Source: Trebouxia sp. TZW2008 (Eukaryota; Chlorophyta; Trebouxiophyceae; Trebouxiales; Trebouxiaceae). Taken from it: a stretch of 64,000 nt of DNA. The position numbers and the translations under genes were made by a program. Each line of letters opens with the position of its first letter. Position 1 is the stretch's first letter. The DNA lies in NCBI GenBank assembly GCA_002118135.1, contig BDIU01000050.1, positions 62,001 to 126,000 of the forward strand, given 5' to 3'. The notes under the pieces are model-generated. The model saw only the letters and a list, made by a program, of their open reading frames with translations. It was not told where the DNA came from and searched no databases. Positions 1 to 10,400 of the stretch are shown here, piece by piece.

Positions 1-91
1 GAGAGTGGCAATGCTCCTTGTGCATGAGCGCACAATCCTACCCCTTGCTCTGTCAAGCTGTAAAGCAATTCATGGCTCTATTCTACTGCAG

Positions 92-1675
92 TTCTTTGAG
101 AAGGAGGGGTGCAAGATGGTGGAGATGAGCTGTGAGGAGCACGACAGGCAGGCTGCCAGCACCCAATTCATCACACACACAGTGGGCAGAGTGCTGGGAG
201 CCATGGAGCTGCAAGCCACACCCATTGACACCAGGCAAGCTGCTTTCACCAGACGTAGTAAACGAGCTTGTCGGGTCTTGACATCAGTGCACTAAATGCA
301 CACAGCGGGCTGATTGCTGGGAGTCATGGAGCTGCAGGCCACGCCGATTGACACCAAGCAAGCTTGCCATCTGCGGTAGCCTAAGCCTTCTGTTGGCATC
401 TGCAACTCCAAAAAGGGAAACAGAATGATGTTGATTGACTCAGAAAGCTTCTCAGCGAACAGCCGTTCCCTCTAGGCATTTTGTGCAGTCAAATCCTATG
501 CCTGGTGTGTGATATCTGTCAAGCTTACATACAATATGGCGTCATCAGATGGACATGGAATTATGCAGTTGTGCTTGCTGGCCAAGGTTGCAGTTGTGAA
601 TCCAGTAAACAAAAGCATGCTGATCTGTGTAGTGCACTGATGTTGCGCAGCAGGGTGCCTCTTAGCTTCATGTTTGGCAACATGAAATCAGTCTGCGCCA
701 CAAGCGCAACATGCAGCCTGCAAGTTATGCAGGCCTGCAGACTACATGCTGTGACGTTTCACAGAATATCTATGGCACCCTTTGCGCTGCATGCGGGAGC
801 CAATATAGTCTTCATGCATGACTCATGAAATACTAATGTCAATCTTGAGATCAACACAACACAGGGGTTAAGCTATGCTTGCCTTCTTCTATATCTTTTG
901 TACGCAAAGCCTTCAGCCTGACTGGACGGCATTTGGTTGCAGAGGGTTCAAGAGCCTACTGGACCTTGTGGATAACACAACGCACGACTCCTTCGAGCTA
1001 TACTATGGGCTCTTCATGTACAATCAGGTAAGGGACGTGCACAGCAAATTAGGCAATACTGCAACCGGCACCGCTTTGGGTGTGAGTATGAACTCAGTAT
1101 GAAATGCTTGCATGCTCTGAGCAGAGCAACTTCATCCTAAGTGTTTCAAGCATTGTGGAGGGACCATCTGCAACATCGCTCTGTCTTTCCACAAGCACCT
1201 GAGGCTGATGCCCAGTAGTACACACTCAGAGGCAACATCAGCTTTCATCTACATGCATTGCAAGGCGTGTTATTTGCACATGTTCTGCCTGATGTGAGGC
1301 AACTCATCGGCTGCCGCCTGTGTGCTTTGTATGCCCTGAACAGCATGGCATCTTTTGCCAGGTGCCTGCAAATGGTGCTGTCATGTCTTTGAATTCAAAC
1401 CACTCTTGCAGAATGCGACAGAAGAGCTAGAGAGGCTTGGATACGCCTTTGACGCTGTCAAGAAGCAGTTGCTAGGCCGTTTGCATGAGCTCGCCAGAAA
1501 GCAGATTGGCTTTGACACTGCGCCAGTGAACTCAGTCCTTCAACATCACAATGGGAATGCAACAAACGGCTCAAATGGTAGCTCTGGTTCGAAATCCTAC
1601 ACAGGCATGCCTGAAGTTACTGATGCAGTCTCTCAAACGTTTGTTGACCAACCTGATGACAAGGCTGTCCGCTGA
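92..1675 (+). CDS. TYRA: Arogenate dehydrogenase (TyrA type), C-terminal exons
   Basis: This is the 3' part of a plant-type arogenate dehydrogenase, which oxidatively decarboxylates arogenate to tyrosine with NADP+, normally in the plastid. Three exons are visible: 92-234, 943-1027 and 1412-1675 (TGA). The joins are phase-consistent (phase 2, then phase 0). They read through GCKMVEMSCEEHDRQAAS, then TPIDTRGFKSLLDLVDNTT, then YYGLFMYNQNATEELERL, which match the conserved C-terminal helical region of plant TyrA proteins. The last ~35 residues (Gly/Asn/Ser-rich) are a non-conserved tail. The N-terminal NADP-binding domain lies upstream of the window, so the gene is partial. The first intron is GC-AG (donor CAG|GCAAGC at 235); the second is GT-AG. 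Assignment to arogenate rather than prephenate dehydrogenase rests on similarity to plant enzymes only. Confidence 0.93.
299..366 (+). repeat. Decayed copy of the upstream TyrA exon end plus donor
   Basis: About 68 bp resemble positions 174-243, the end of the first visible TyrA exon including its GC donor, 125 bp upstream. Shared stretches include GGAG.CATGGAGCTGCA and GATTGACACCA.GCAAGC. The copy lies inside the first intron, and base changes have put it out of frame. It is a pseudo-exon end carrying its own GC-type donor-like site. Confidence 0.8.
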
Positions 1676-4392
1676 AATCATAAGTATGAGAGTGAGAGCG
1701 TTTTGCAGTGAGATATCAAGTGGATATGAGTGTCTATGATATGTGAGTGACAGAGTCATCTGGTCTGTGCTGTAATGGCCGTCTTGCACACAGCGTTTTC
1801 AGTTCTTGAGTAGGTCACAGTGAGAATGTGCTGCTAATTCAGGGTTTGTCTCAGTAGTGCAGCACAGTGTGACTACGCAAAACGCACGGTGTGTGATGAA
1901 TTAAACAAAATCATCAAAATGTGTGAGAGTCGATTTAGGGTCCACGACTGAACTGGCAAGCAGAAGCGCTCCGAGCTCGTCTCATCTCGTAGTTCTGCAC
2001 CTTCAGTCAAGGTTTGGTCAGTGATCGCGTCGCATCTAATCTTGGGCCTATTGGCCTGATGAAATATTAATTACAAGATCATTTTGACCAATGACAGAGC
2101 AAATTGTCCAAATTGGCTGTGCTGACCAGTGCGAGCATAAACATAATCAACAATGACAACAAGAGGTTTAAACAACTGGCCATCACTACACTTTGCACCC
2201 ACTGAAACTAGTTAAGTAAATTGAAGCAAAAAACTGTGTCATCCATGAGGCAAGCTTGACGCGTGGTGAGCAAAGATGAAATGTTGCAAGAGAAAGCTGT
2301 GCACACTCTTCATACAATCCATTGCAAGAACATTGGTACCAATGATTTCTAATTTTCCAAGCACGCTTTTTCAAGTAATGGCACCAAAAGCTGCTGTGTG
2401 AAACGGCAGCCAGCCTGCTGTAGGAACAATCTGGATGGTTACACTTGGCTGTTGACCGCCAAAAAAATTCTATAGAGCTTCCAGCTTTCAACTTCCACAG
2501 ACTTTGCTGAACAGAACACACTGACTCGCTGAGAAATCCTCGCCAAGCAGCTCCTGACCAAGCAAACATGCTGCAGCTGGCCACAAAGTGTGTAATAGCG
2601 GGGCATTTGATAGTGACAGAGGAAAACTACTTCTGTCTGGACTGGTTCGCAGCCTGCCCCCTACTGACGATCAAGACGGTCAAGTCGGTGCCTGTGCAAA
2701 ACATCCTGCCTGCTGCTCATCCGCGCACACAAATGCCAGTCAACAAGCCCCAGCATTGTCGGCGTGTAGTTGTCACCAGGTGTTAACGCAGGCGCTGTAC
2801 ACACAACTGGTCAGTCCCTACTCCAGACACCTGCAGACCAACAGGAAAAGATCTGACTACCTTCAGCACAATGTTGGGCTTTGGTTGCAGAGGTGCGTAG
2901 GTCCGGCGTGGGCGCAGATGCTGGTGCACTGATTCGAGGCGCAGGGCCATAGAATGTAACGTATGCTGTTTTCGCGCAGATTCAGATGGTGCAGATTCAT
3001 GGATGCTAAATACTGCCTTATCTGATGACTAATAACAAAATTCACAAAGTTCAAGTACATGACACAAAACCTCATGCACACATGAAAATGGCTCGAGTTG
3101 ATCATGATCTGTCCAGGTTTTTGGGCATGCAAACTTTCATCAGATGAGACAATTATTATTTTCGTCCTGTTTGGGGCCTATTCGCGTCGCATCAATAACG
3201 AATTGTGGGACTTAGACTTTTCGGTTTTCAGTGTCCCTTGTACGCAAGCATACAGGAAAGCCCCTTGCACACCCTTCCGACAAGATTAGTAATGGGCCGA
3301 GAAAGACCCCCTCAACATTTGACACATGTGCTCGAGAGATTTGGCGGAGTGTAACGGGTTGATAGCTGAGGAAAGGCGCTCGTTGACATGTAGTGCACTG
3401 CCTCAGCAACAGTATAACGTATAAACGTTTTACGTATAACAGTTACATGGAGTGTACTTGCTTCGTAAAATTTACAATTATGTCTAATGCAAACTCTGTC
3501 ACTACTGCATGTCAATGAATAGCGCTTTCTAATTTCGCAATTCACCACTTCGTAATGACATATAGTACTATCATGCTATTGTTTGTATGTTGTGCTGATG
3601 ACGAAGATGTGTGCAAATCAAGCAAATGGTCTGACCACCAAAGCAATTGGCATATATGGTTGTCTCTTGCGCCTGATACCATTGTCCTTGAGGCGCACTA
3701 ACATAGAGTGTCATCATCAGTTATTGTTGCTGCCTCTTAATGCAGCGCTAGCGCACCGCAAAATGGAGTCTGAAAATAGGATATTGATTGGCTCGCGTTC
3801 TGGAACGTTCTTGGGAGGTTTGTATCTAACTTACATTCCTGTTACGCAAGCTAGGCATGCATGAGGCAACAAGACATAGGGCCATCAAAGCAGCGTCTGG
3901 CTACACAGTGTAGGTTCAATTGCAAACTGTAAGTCTTCTTACTATATAGTCCTCTATATGATAAGAGGCGTCTTTAGTGCAATGCAACATCATAGAAGCT
4001 AAGAAATATTGACGCGGGTCAAACGATTCAGAGGTAGTGAGCGTCGTATAGCCAAGCATCAGCTGACACAAGCTTTTTGAAAAGGCTAAGCACTGAACAT
4101 ACATCTTATACCTTGAAGACATCAGAGACTTCTGCTTTGTGAAATGTATTGTCATTTGTTACAATCAAACGCTGCAGACATGCAAAATACTGTGCATACA
4201 TTGGTGAATCAAATTATGGGTACTGCAACTACACATTGCTAAGGTGCATGCTTGAACACGTTGCTTGAGTGCTTCCACATGCACAAGAAACACAAATGTT
4301 CAGGAACACATCATGACCGTAAGGCTGCACCACTTGTAACTCAAAAGCCTGCGCAACAAAGTGCATGTAACTCATATACATGCATTTGTGGC
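1676..4392. other. Intergenic stretch without a supported gene
   Basis: The stretch lies between the TyrA stop and the 3' end of the minus-strand nuclease-like gene. Open frames of 60-130 codons exist on both strands (for example 2186-2584 minus and 2588-2932 plus). None shows recognisable domains or splice-consistent neighbours, and I treat them as chance. The only structured signal I see is the decayed copy at 3300-3548. Confidence 0.6.
3300..3548 (-). pseudogene. Decayed partial copy of the nuclease-like gene's last exon
   Basis: Two blocks match pieces of the last exon and its upstream intron at 4400-4850. Around 3310-3350, CCTCAA..TTGACACATGTGCT and TTTGGCGGAGTG match 4695-4735. Around 3455-3530, GCTTCGTAAAATTTA and CTGTCACTA..GCATG with AATGGCGCTTT-like sequence match 4411-4425 and 4780-4812. 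The order is preserved only loosely and frames are broken. It is probably a relic of a tandem duplication of the neighbouring gene. Confidence 0.5.
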
Positions 4393-6018
4393 TTATGCTC
4401 GCTTGACTGATGCTTCGTAAAATTTAGACACACAAGCTGGTGTGGAGTGCGTCCATTCTCTTGCTAGTTGATATGCAGTACACACTTGATCTTCAAGAGA
4501 TGGACAAAACGACATCAATGATTGAATCTGATCAGCAAATGTGGCACCTTGTACACATCCTTTGAGCTTTTTGATAGGTCGTTGAAGGTCCTCTTCCAAT
4601 CCCTCTGGAGGCTCTGTTATTGTGACTTTGCTTGTGAGCATGTGGCCATCCTTTTTGTGGAAGTTTGCCATTTTAGTGTATGCCCGCAACCACCCCTCAA
4701 TTGACACATGTGCTTGCAACCTTTGGCGGAGTGCATTTGATTCTTTGGACTTGCAAAATTCTCTGAGATGTATAAAGCAAAAGCTGTCACTATGGCATGC
4801 ATGAATGGCGCTTTGTAGCTTCACAATGCAATTCTTGTCATGGCGCATCAACAAGCCAGAATGTGTGTATTGTGTCAAAGAGCAAGACGGAAACTTGCAC
4901 AACATCCAGAATCTGGTCTGCATGCAGACATGTGCCATTCACTTAAGACCTGTCATGACTCACAAGATTGACAAACATGACATTGTAGTGTTGAGGGTTT
5001 GCAAGAAATTTGAGACCAAAGATACCCTTTTCTGCATACCTGGTCAGGCGTGCATCCTTCATACACAAGCAGCTGATCGCCCTTCAAACGCAACAAGTGA
5101 TGTTTCTTGCCATCAGTCAGATCCAAAATCAAAGGAAGCTGGCACGTTGCGTGCGCTGCCAGCAAACAACAGATAACTTGGCCTCTGCCAACCTTGAAGG
5201 ATTATGGTCTAGGTGAGGCCACTTCTTTCTACAAGCACACACCAAGTGCTATGCCAACGCAATACAAGACAAGATCAGCAATGTTTACTTTTGAAATTAC
5301 AAGAATGGAACTTGACCTCACCTGTGCCGCATGTGGATACTTGATTTGAAATGCGGCTTTATCTTCTGTGGGCTGCTTATGCTCAAATCCTATTCGCAAC
5401 ATGTTTGTAGCTGAAGCGTCTCTCACAGCAAATGGAAGGACACCTCCATCTATGCCGCCGCTGTATTTTTGGTCCCCTATCTGTACATGATACAATGTTG
5501 CTTCATGCAAATCATGCACTTGGTTTCCACTGCCCCCCATGCGTACGCCACACGCTTCTAAATGCTTCTGATGATACTCAAGAAATTGAGGTGTTCCTTT
5601 ACTCTCAGTTTTAAATTCAGAGTAGTCAAACGGTTCTATGCAAGCCACTCCTGCGATGGCTCAGTGTGAGCCTAGTCCATGATGTGTACACCATAAGTGC
5701 TGACAAGCGACTTTACCTAGCTTCAACTGGCTCTCACCTGTTGATGCGTCCAAAGGAAGTTCTGCAAACCCATCCACCTCAGTCAATTGCACATCTCGCA
5801 ATAGCTGGCTTGCCGTTGCCCCTGGTATTGATGTGAAGGCCATGCTCTTGGCTGAAACGCTTGCCTTGGACAACATTGCTGTAAACACAGCACACAAAGC
5901 TTCATATTGCCAGTAAAGCTAGTGTAGCGCAAGGCAGAGAAAGTGCATACACCCTCAACTCACATTCTCTGAGCAAGCGAAATTTGTCGCTCAAGTAGGC
6001 CATGAACTGCGTTGAGGT
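4393..6018 (-). CDS. Putative PD-(D/E)XK-fold nuclease-like protein, multi-exon
   Basis: Five minus-strand exons join in consistent phase: 6018-5964, 5878-5738, 5650-5322, 5138-5040 and 4749-4393 (stop). Together they encode about 260 residues. No named family is certain. Visible features are a GGIDGG motif followed about 30 residues later by FEHKQ, then a predicted beta-rich stretch (LILDLTDGKKHHLLRL, then GDQLLVYEGCTPDQ). D followed by ExK, with downstream strands, is the layout of restriction-endonuclease-like (PD-(D/E)XK) domains. Such domains occur in single-copy and effector-like (Crinkler-type) nuclease proteins of eukaryotes. That reading is inference. The C-terminal ~110 residues are polar and helical. 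The true start is unresolved; the coiled-coil ORF at 6471-6626 may be its first exon. The last intron's acceptor (TTGCAAG) is the least certain join. Confidence 0.55.
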
Positions 6019-6470
6019 CTGCTCTGGTCCTACATGTCATGCAAACGCTTAGCGACTTGTTAAGCCATACTCAGGTTCAAGGAGTGTCAAACAAGGACAA
6101 TGAGATATCAAGTGCAAGATCAATTGGTCATCGGCACACAGTGCATGACTTCATGAGCTCAGGCCTGAGTTTTTGGCTGAAGAGACTAATAGCTCCTGTT
6201 CATCTTGCCAAGCTCGCTTCAGTCATCAAAACAGAAGTGGCAGACACGCAACTTGAAGTGCAAAAGTGGCTGGAGGGCAATATAATGTGAACAGCCATTT
6301 ATCAGCTTTCTAAAATGTGCTACTTCTTGAAACCGGCGATGCATTGCGACGATTAAACATTCCTTGAGATGTGTAGTGCAAACTAGCTGGATGCCCTTAC
6401 ATATGGCCCTGTTTATACTAAACAGGAGTGTGAGGCAACAATTGAGACGCAACAGTAAAGTGATTGCGGC

Positions 6471-6626
6471 CTAGACTCGATCCAAGTCCTTGCTCAGCTC
6501 TGCCAACAACTCAAGGTCTCGAGTGCCCTTTTCTTCCTTCAATTCTGAAGCCTTTTGCTCCTCCAAGCCTTTTAGATCTTCTTCCAGCTCGGCCAGCTTA
6601 CTGCGAGAAGCACTGCTGGACGCCAT
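6471..6626 (-). CDS. Short charged coiled-coil ORF, possible first exon of the gene at 4393-6018
   Basis: An ATG at 6626 opens 51 codons beginning MASSSASRSKLAELEEDL. They are strongly Glu/Lys/Leu-rich with heptad spacing typical of a coiled coil, and TAG ends the frame at 6471. It is on the same strand as, and ~450 bp upstream of, the first phase-confirmed exon of the nuclease-like gene, so it may be its 5' exon. The only in-frame GT near the end (GTCTAG) is a poor donor, so I could not prove the splice. It could also be a very small separate protein. Confidence 0.4.
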   Translation of the reverse strand: MASSSASRSKLAELEEDLKGLEEQKASELKEEKGTRDLELLAELSKDLDRV

Positions 6627-7435
6627 CCTGCCAGCGAGAAGACAGGGCTGACAACGGCAGACAAGCGCACGCCGAGCCACCTCCTAAGTTTCGTACATTG
6701 AAGCACTGCAGTCGGACTGTTGCACCAAGGTTCATCAATGGTGGAAAACCTGTCCATTTTGCAAAACCCACCAAGAGCCTGCCAGGGCTTGACCTCCAAC
6801 CCAATTTATGGTGGGGTCATGTAAGGGCGGGGCGAGTCGCCTCGGCCCTGAAGAGGCCATGTCGCGTCCCATTGACATGACCCGCGACGAGTCCGAGCGA
6901 TCGAGCAGGTGCAATCTGCAACTTTTCAGCAAATCTTGCGAGCGCACGTCTGTTCAGCAACAAAGCTTACGCATAGACAGCTGCAAATCACATCTGTCTG
7001 TAAACATACAGCCGTGTCTTGATCGCAAGCTTCAGAAGTGCGCGCGAATATTGTCACTGGCGCTGCGCGCCACACGGTCGCGACCTTCGCAAGGCAATCA
7101 GGCCTTGCGCAACACACGCAGCACTTGAAGTGTTGCGCAATACGCCACGCCTCCCACCATCTTGGCAAGGTCTTGGATTGAGCGACAGACGTCTCGGGAC
7201 CGACGGCGAAAGCCGAACGGCGAGGTGCGTCGACATGGATGGGCACATTTTGCAATTTTGCATTTGTGCAAAGCGGTCTGATGTGATCGATCGTCTGCAG
7301 TGCATTCCAGTCACTTGTTTCGCCTAATATTGCTGGTCATCCTTGCAGTACCTGGCTTGCTGACAACCCAGATGGACCCAGGCAGTGTTTAGAAGCTGCC
7401 AGAGGGCCTGCATCTGCAATCTTGGCAAGGCGTTC
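6627..7435. promoter_or_regulatory. Divergent intergenic region between the coiled-coil ORF and the glycosyltransferase gene
   Basis: The stretch separates a minus-strand start (6626) from a plus-strand start (7436), so it likely holds both promoters and 5' leaders. It is locally GC-rich (about 6810-7220). A short ATG frame at 6858 (MSRPIDMTRDESERSS) ends at a GT after CGAGCAG and could be an upstream leader exon. It does not join the 7436 exon in phase, so I do not include it in the gene. I identified no motif confidently. Confidence 0.4.
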
Positions 7436-10400
7436 ATGAAGGGCAACAAGCTTGCCAGAGACAACAGCATCACATGGCGCAAATGGCGCCAGACGACCAT
7501 CAAAGCATTTGTGGGGCTCAACATAGTGCTGATCATTGGGTTCTATGTGGCAACAAGCAGTTTCCATGGCGGCCTTGACCACATAGACCACTCAAGTTCA
7601 ACTGCGCAAAGTAGCAATGACAAAGGGCGGCAAGGTATGCTATGCACATGCCTTGTGTATTGTGGCTAATAGAGCTGTCATATAATAACGCCTTGTGAAT
7701 TGTTTCTCATGAACATCTCATACAAATAGATATTGACGCTGTTTCCACATCACTGCATTGAAGCCGCTGCATGATGGTGACTTGCTGGCAATCAAGAATG
7801 TATCAGCTGGAAGACTGCTGACCTTCACTGCAGGGCATATCCTCTGCAGAACTGAGCATGAATGCTTTTCCCAATTTGAGAGGGACAATAAGGCCCACTG
7901 TGATGGCATTGATGCTAACACAGCAGGAGACCACAAATACAAGCTGCATAGTGCCATTGGTCAGACAATGTAAAGTTGTCGAAATCCAGCATGCTTGCCT
8001 GATTCAAAAGGCTATTTGTATGCTGTGTAAGCTTCAAGTCTTGATGTCCTTCAGGCTGCCCCATGCAGGGCGTATACCTGCATGACCCATCATGAACACC
8101 ATCAGAGTTTGACAAGTGCGATGACAGCTGATGGCTGGCAAACAGCAAATGCAGGGTCAGGAGTGTAGTAATTTCTGTCACGCAGCATCCAGCAGCCTTA
8201 GGACATTTGCTTGTGGTACAGACCGCATGCTGGGTACTCAAGATGGCAGCCAACAGAAGGTGCTAATCCCAGCAGACCCCAATGGGGAGCAAGGGTTGTG
8301 ATCAGTGGCGCATCACAGGCAGCCTGGCATTGTTTCACATCACACTGTACTTCAACGGCCTTAACACCTTTCTCTCTGGTGCAGCTCGCATGCTGGGTGC
8401 TCAGGATGGCAGCCAACTGAAGGCGCTGACCTTAGCAGATCCCAATGGGCAGCAAGTGCTGTGGTCAGTGGCGCATCACAGGCAACAGAACAAAGCACGG
8501 AACTGTTTCACATCACCCTGTACTTCAACGGCCTCAACACCTTTCTCTCTGGTGCAGGACGCATGCTAGGGGCTCAAGACGGCAGCCAACAGAAGGTGCT
8601 GACCCTAGCAGACCCCAATGGGGGTGCAAGGGCCGTAGTCAATGGTGCGTCACAGGCTGAAGCTCACCTGAAGCAACTGAATCAGCCTCAGCACGTTCAA
8701 GTGGACAAGGCAGTTGTGGCAGAACAGCCCCGCTTCTACAAGGGCCCTATGGACGTGGATGAAGCCACCATGAAGCTGGCTGAGCAGATCAACCAGACTT
8801 ACTGGGATGATCCAGGTGCAGAGGCTGTATACCACTGATGCTTGCCTTGGCATCTTTTGATCAGGCAGATACAAGTACAGGATATGTTAGGCTGCATGGT
8901 GTTACTACAGTGTCAATTACACACAGCTTGCATCACGCTGCAGCTTTCCATGTAGTGTCTGACATAGCTGATGACATTTCAGAAGGCTGGGACAAGTCAG
9001 TCAGTCAGACAAGTCAGTGCTTTAGAAGCTGCATCTGAAATAGATGATCATTGCAGGTGAGAAGACATGGTGGAACAAGCCTGGCTTCCACCTGAGTTAC
9101 ATGGAGGATTACCCGCCCTACCCCTACCAGCGTATCAAGTCTGAGGATGGCAAAGACATTGGAGTGGTAGCACTCATTGCGCCTTATTATGATCTGACCT
9201 ACTACAGGGTGAACAACAGCCTCAACCTTTTTCTCAATCCTGTATTGTCATGAATGCTTAGGCTGAGTAGTGCTACTGTGCTTCTGCATCAAGCCCGAAT
9301 ATGGCAACGACACCAGAGGGCCGGTTTTGAGTGCTGCTGGCTAGCTCCTCCCCTGATATAAGCTACACATCATTTGCGTGTTTGCCCCACGTTATGTCTG
9401 GTCAAGCTGCCTAAACTGCCTTGTCCAGCTGTCCTTGTTCTGCCTCAAATCGGGTCGTGACATGGGCATGAATGTGGTAACAGCCACTGCGCCTGACGAC
9501 CATTGCGGTGACTTCAGGTTGACCGACTATGCATGCCTTTTTTTTGCACATGTACAGGCTTTGATCATGGTGTGGAGGCTGTCACTGGGGAAGGTTACTG
9601 TCACTTTTGCCTATGACAGCCTTTTCAGCATGATCAAGCGCTGCGCCTGGCGCAAAAGACTTAGTTGCAGCGTTGCCTCAGCTAAATTACTTGCATTGAC
9701 AAAGTGGTTGTTTGTATTTGCATGCTGTACAACACCTCATGTTTTGATTGGCCAAGTCGGCTGGAGAAACCTTAATCCTGCTCATCTTCATCTGGAACAC
9801 TGATCATGGCCAAAGCTCAACCGCCCTTGAGATGGTTTGCTCTTCAACCTACATAGCGTAACCTTGATGCGCTTGGCAATGTGCATGCAGGCAGAAATGG
9901 CACGGGCACTGTTCTGGCGCATGAAAGCCAACGGGCAAATTGTGATTGGCATCAGCAGCTATCAGGAGTTCCCTGGCCAGATCACCAACCCCTTTGATGA
10001 CAGGCACACCACAGAAGCTGACTGGGAAATCTACAAAGCATGTGATGGTTGGCTGCATTGCTTCAGGTCAGTACAGTTGCACACTATACTCAGAGTCAGC
10101 ATCTGCACTGTTCTGCACTAGCTCTGAGCTCAGCATTGAGTTAGCGTCGCCTGACTATGTGGTTGCATTGCTTCATGTCAGCACAGTCACACCGTAATTC
10201 CACTGCCTGTGCTTGCATGAAAGTTACTTCTGGTCTTGACATTGGTCTTGTTCTGCTAGCCTGTCTGACTGCTTTGGTTCAGTAAATAAGCTCTGTGATG
10301 TATGCTTTCAGCGAACTGCCTGCATGAGCATGGGGTCTGTCTCTAGGCTCAGCACTTTGCCCTGTGGCTGAGCTGCACTGCTTCAGGACAGCACATTAAC

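Noticed and set aside
2186..2584. 132-codon minus-strand open frame
   Set aside because: No recognisable domain, odd composition (many Cys/Trp/Ser) and no splice-consistent partners; likely chance.
2588..2932. 114-codon plus-strand open frame
   Set aside because: Overlaps other chance frames and shows no motif or acceptor/donor context.
6012..6290. 92-codon plus-strand frame
   Set aside because: It is antisense to the phase-supported minus-strand exon at 5964-6018 and to its intron; no domain.
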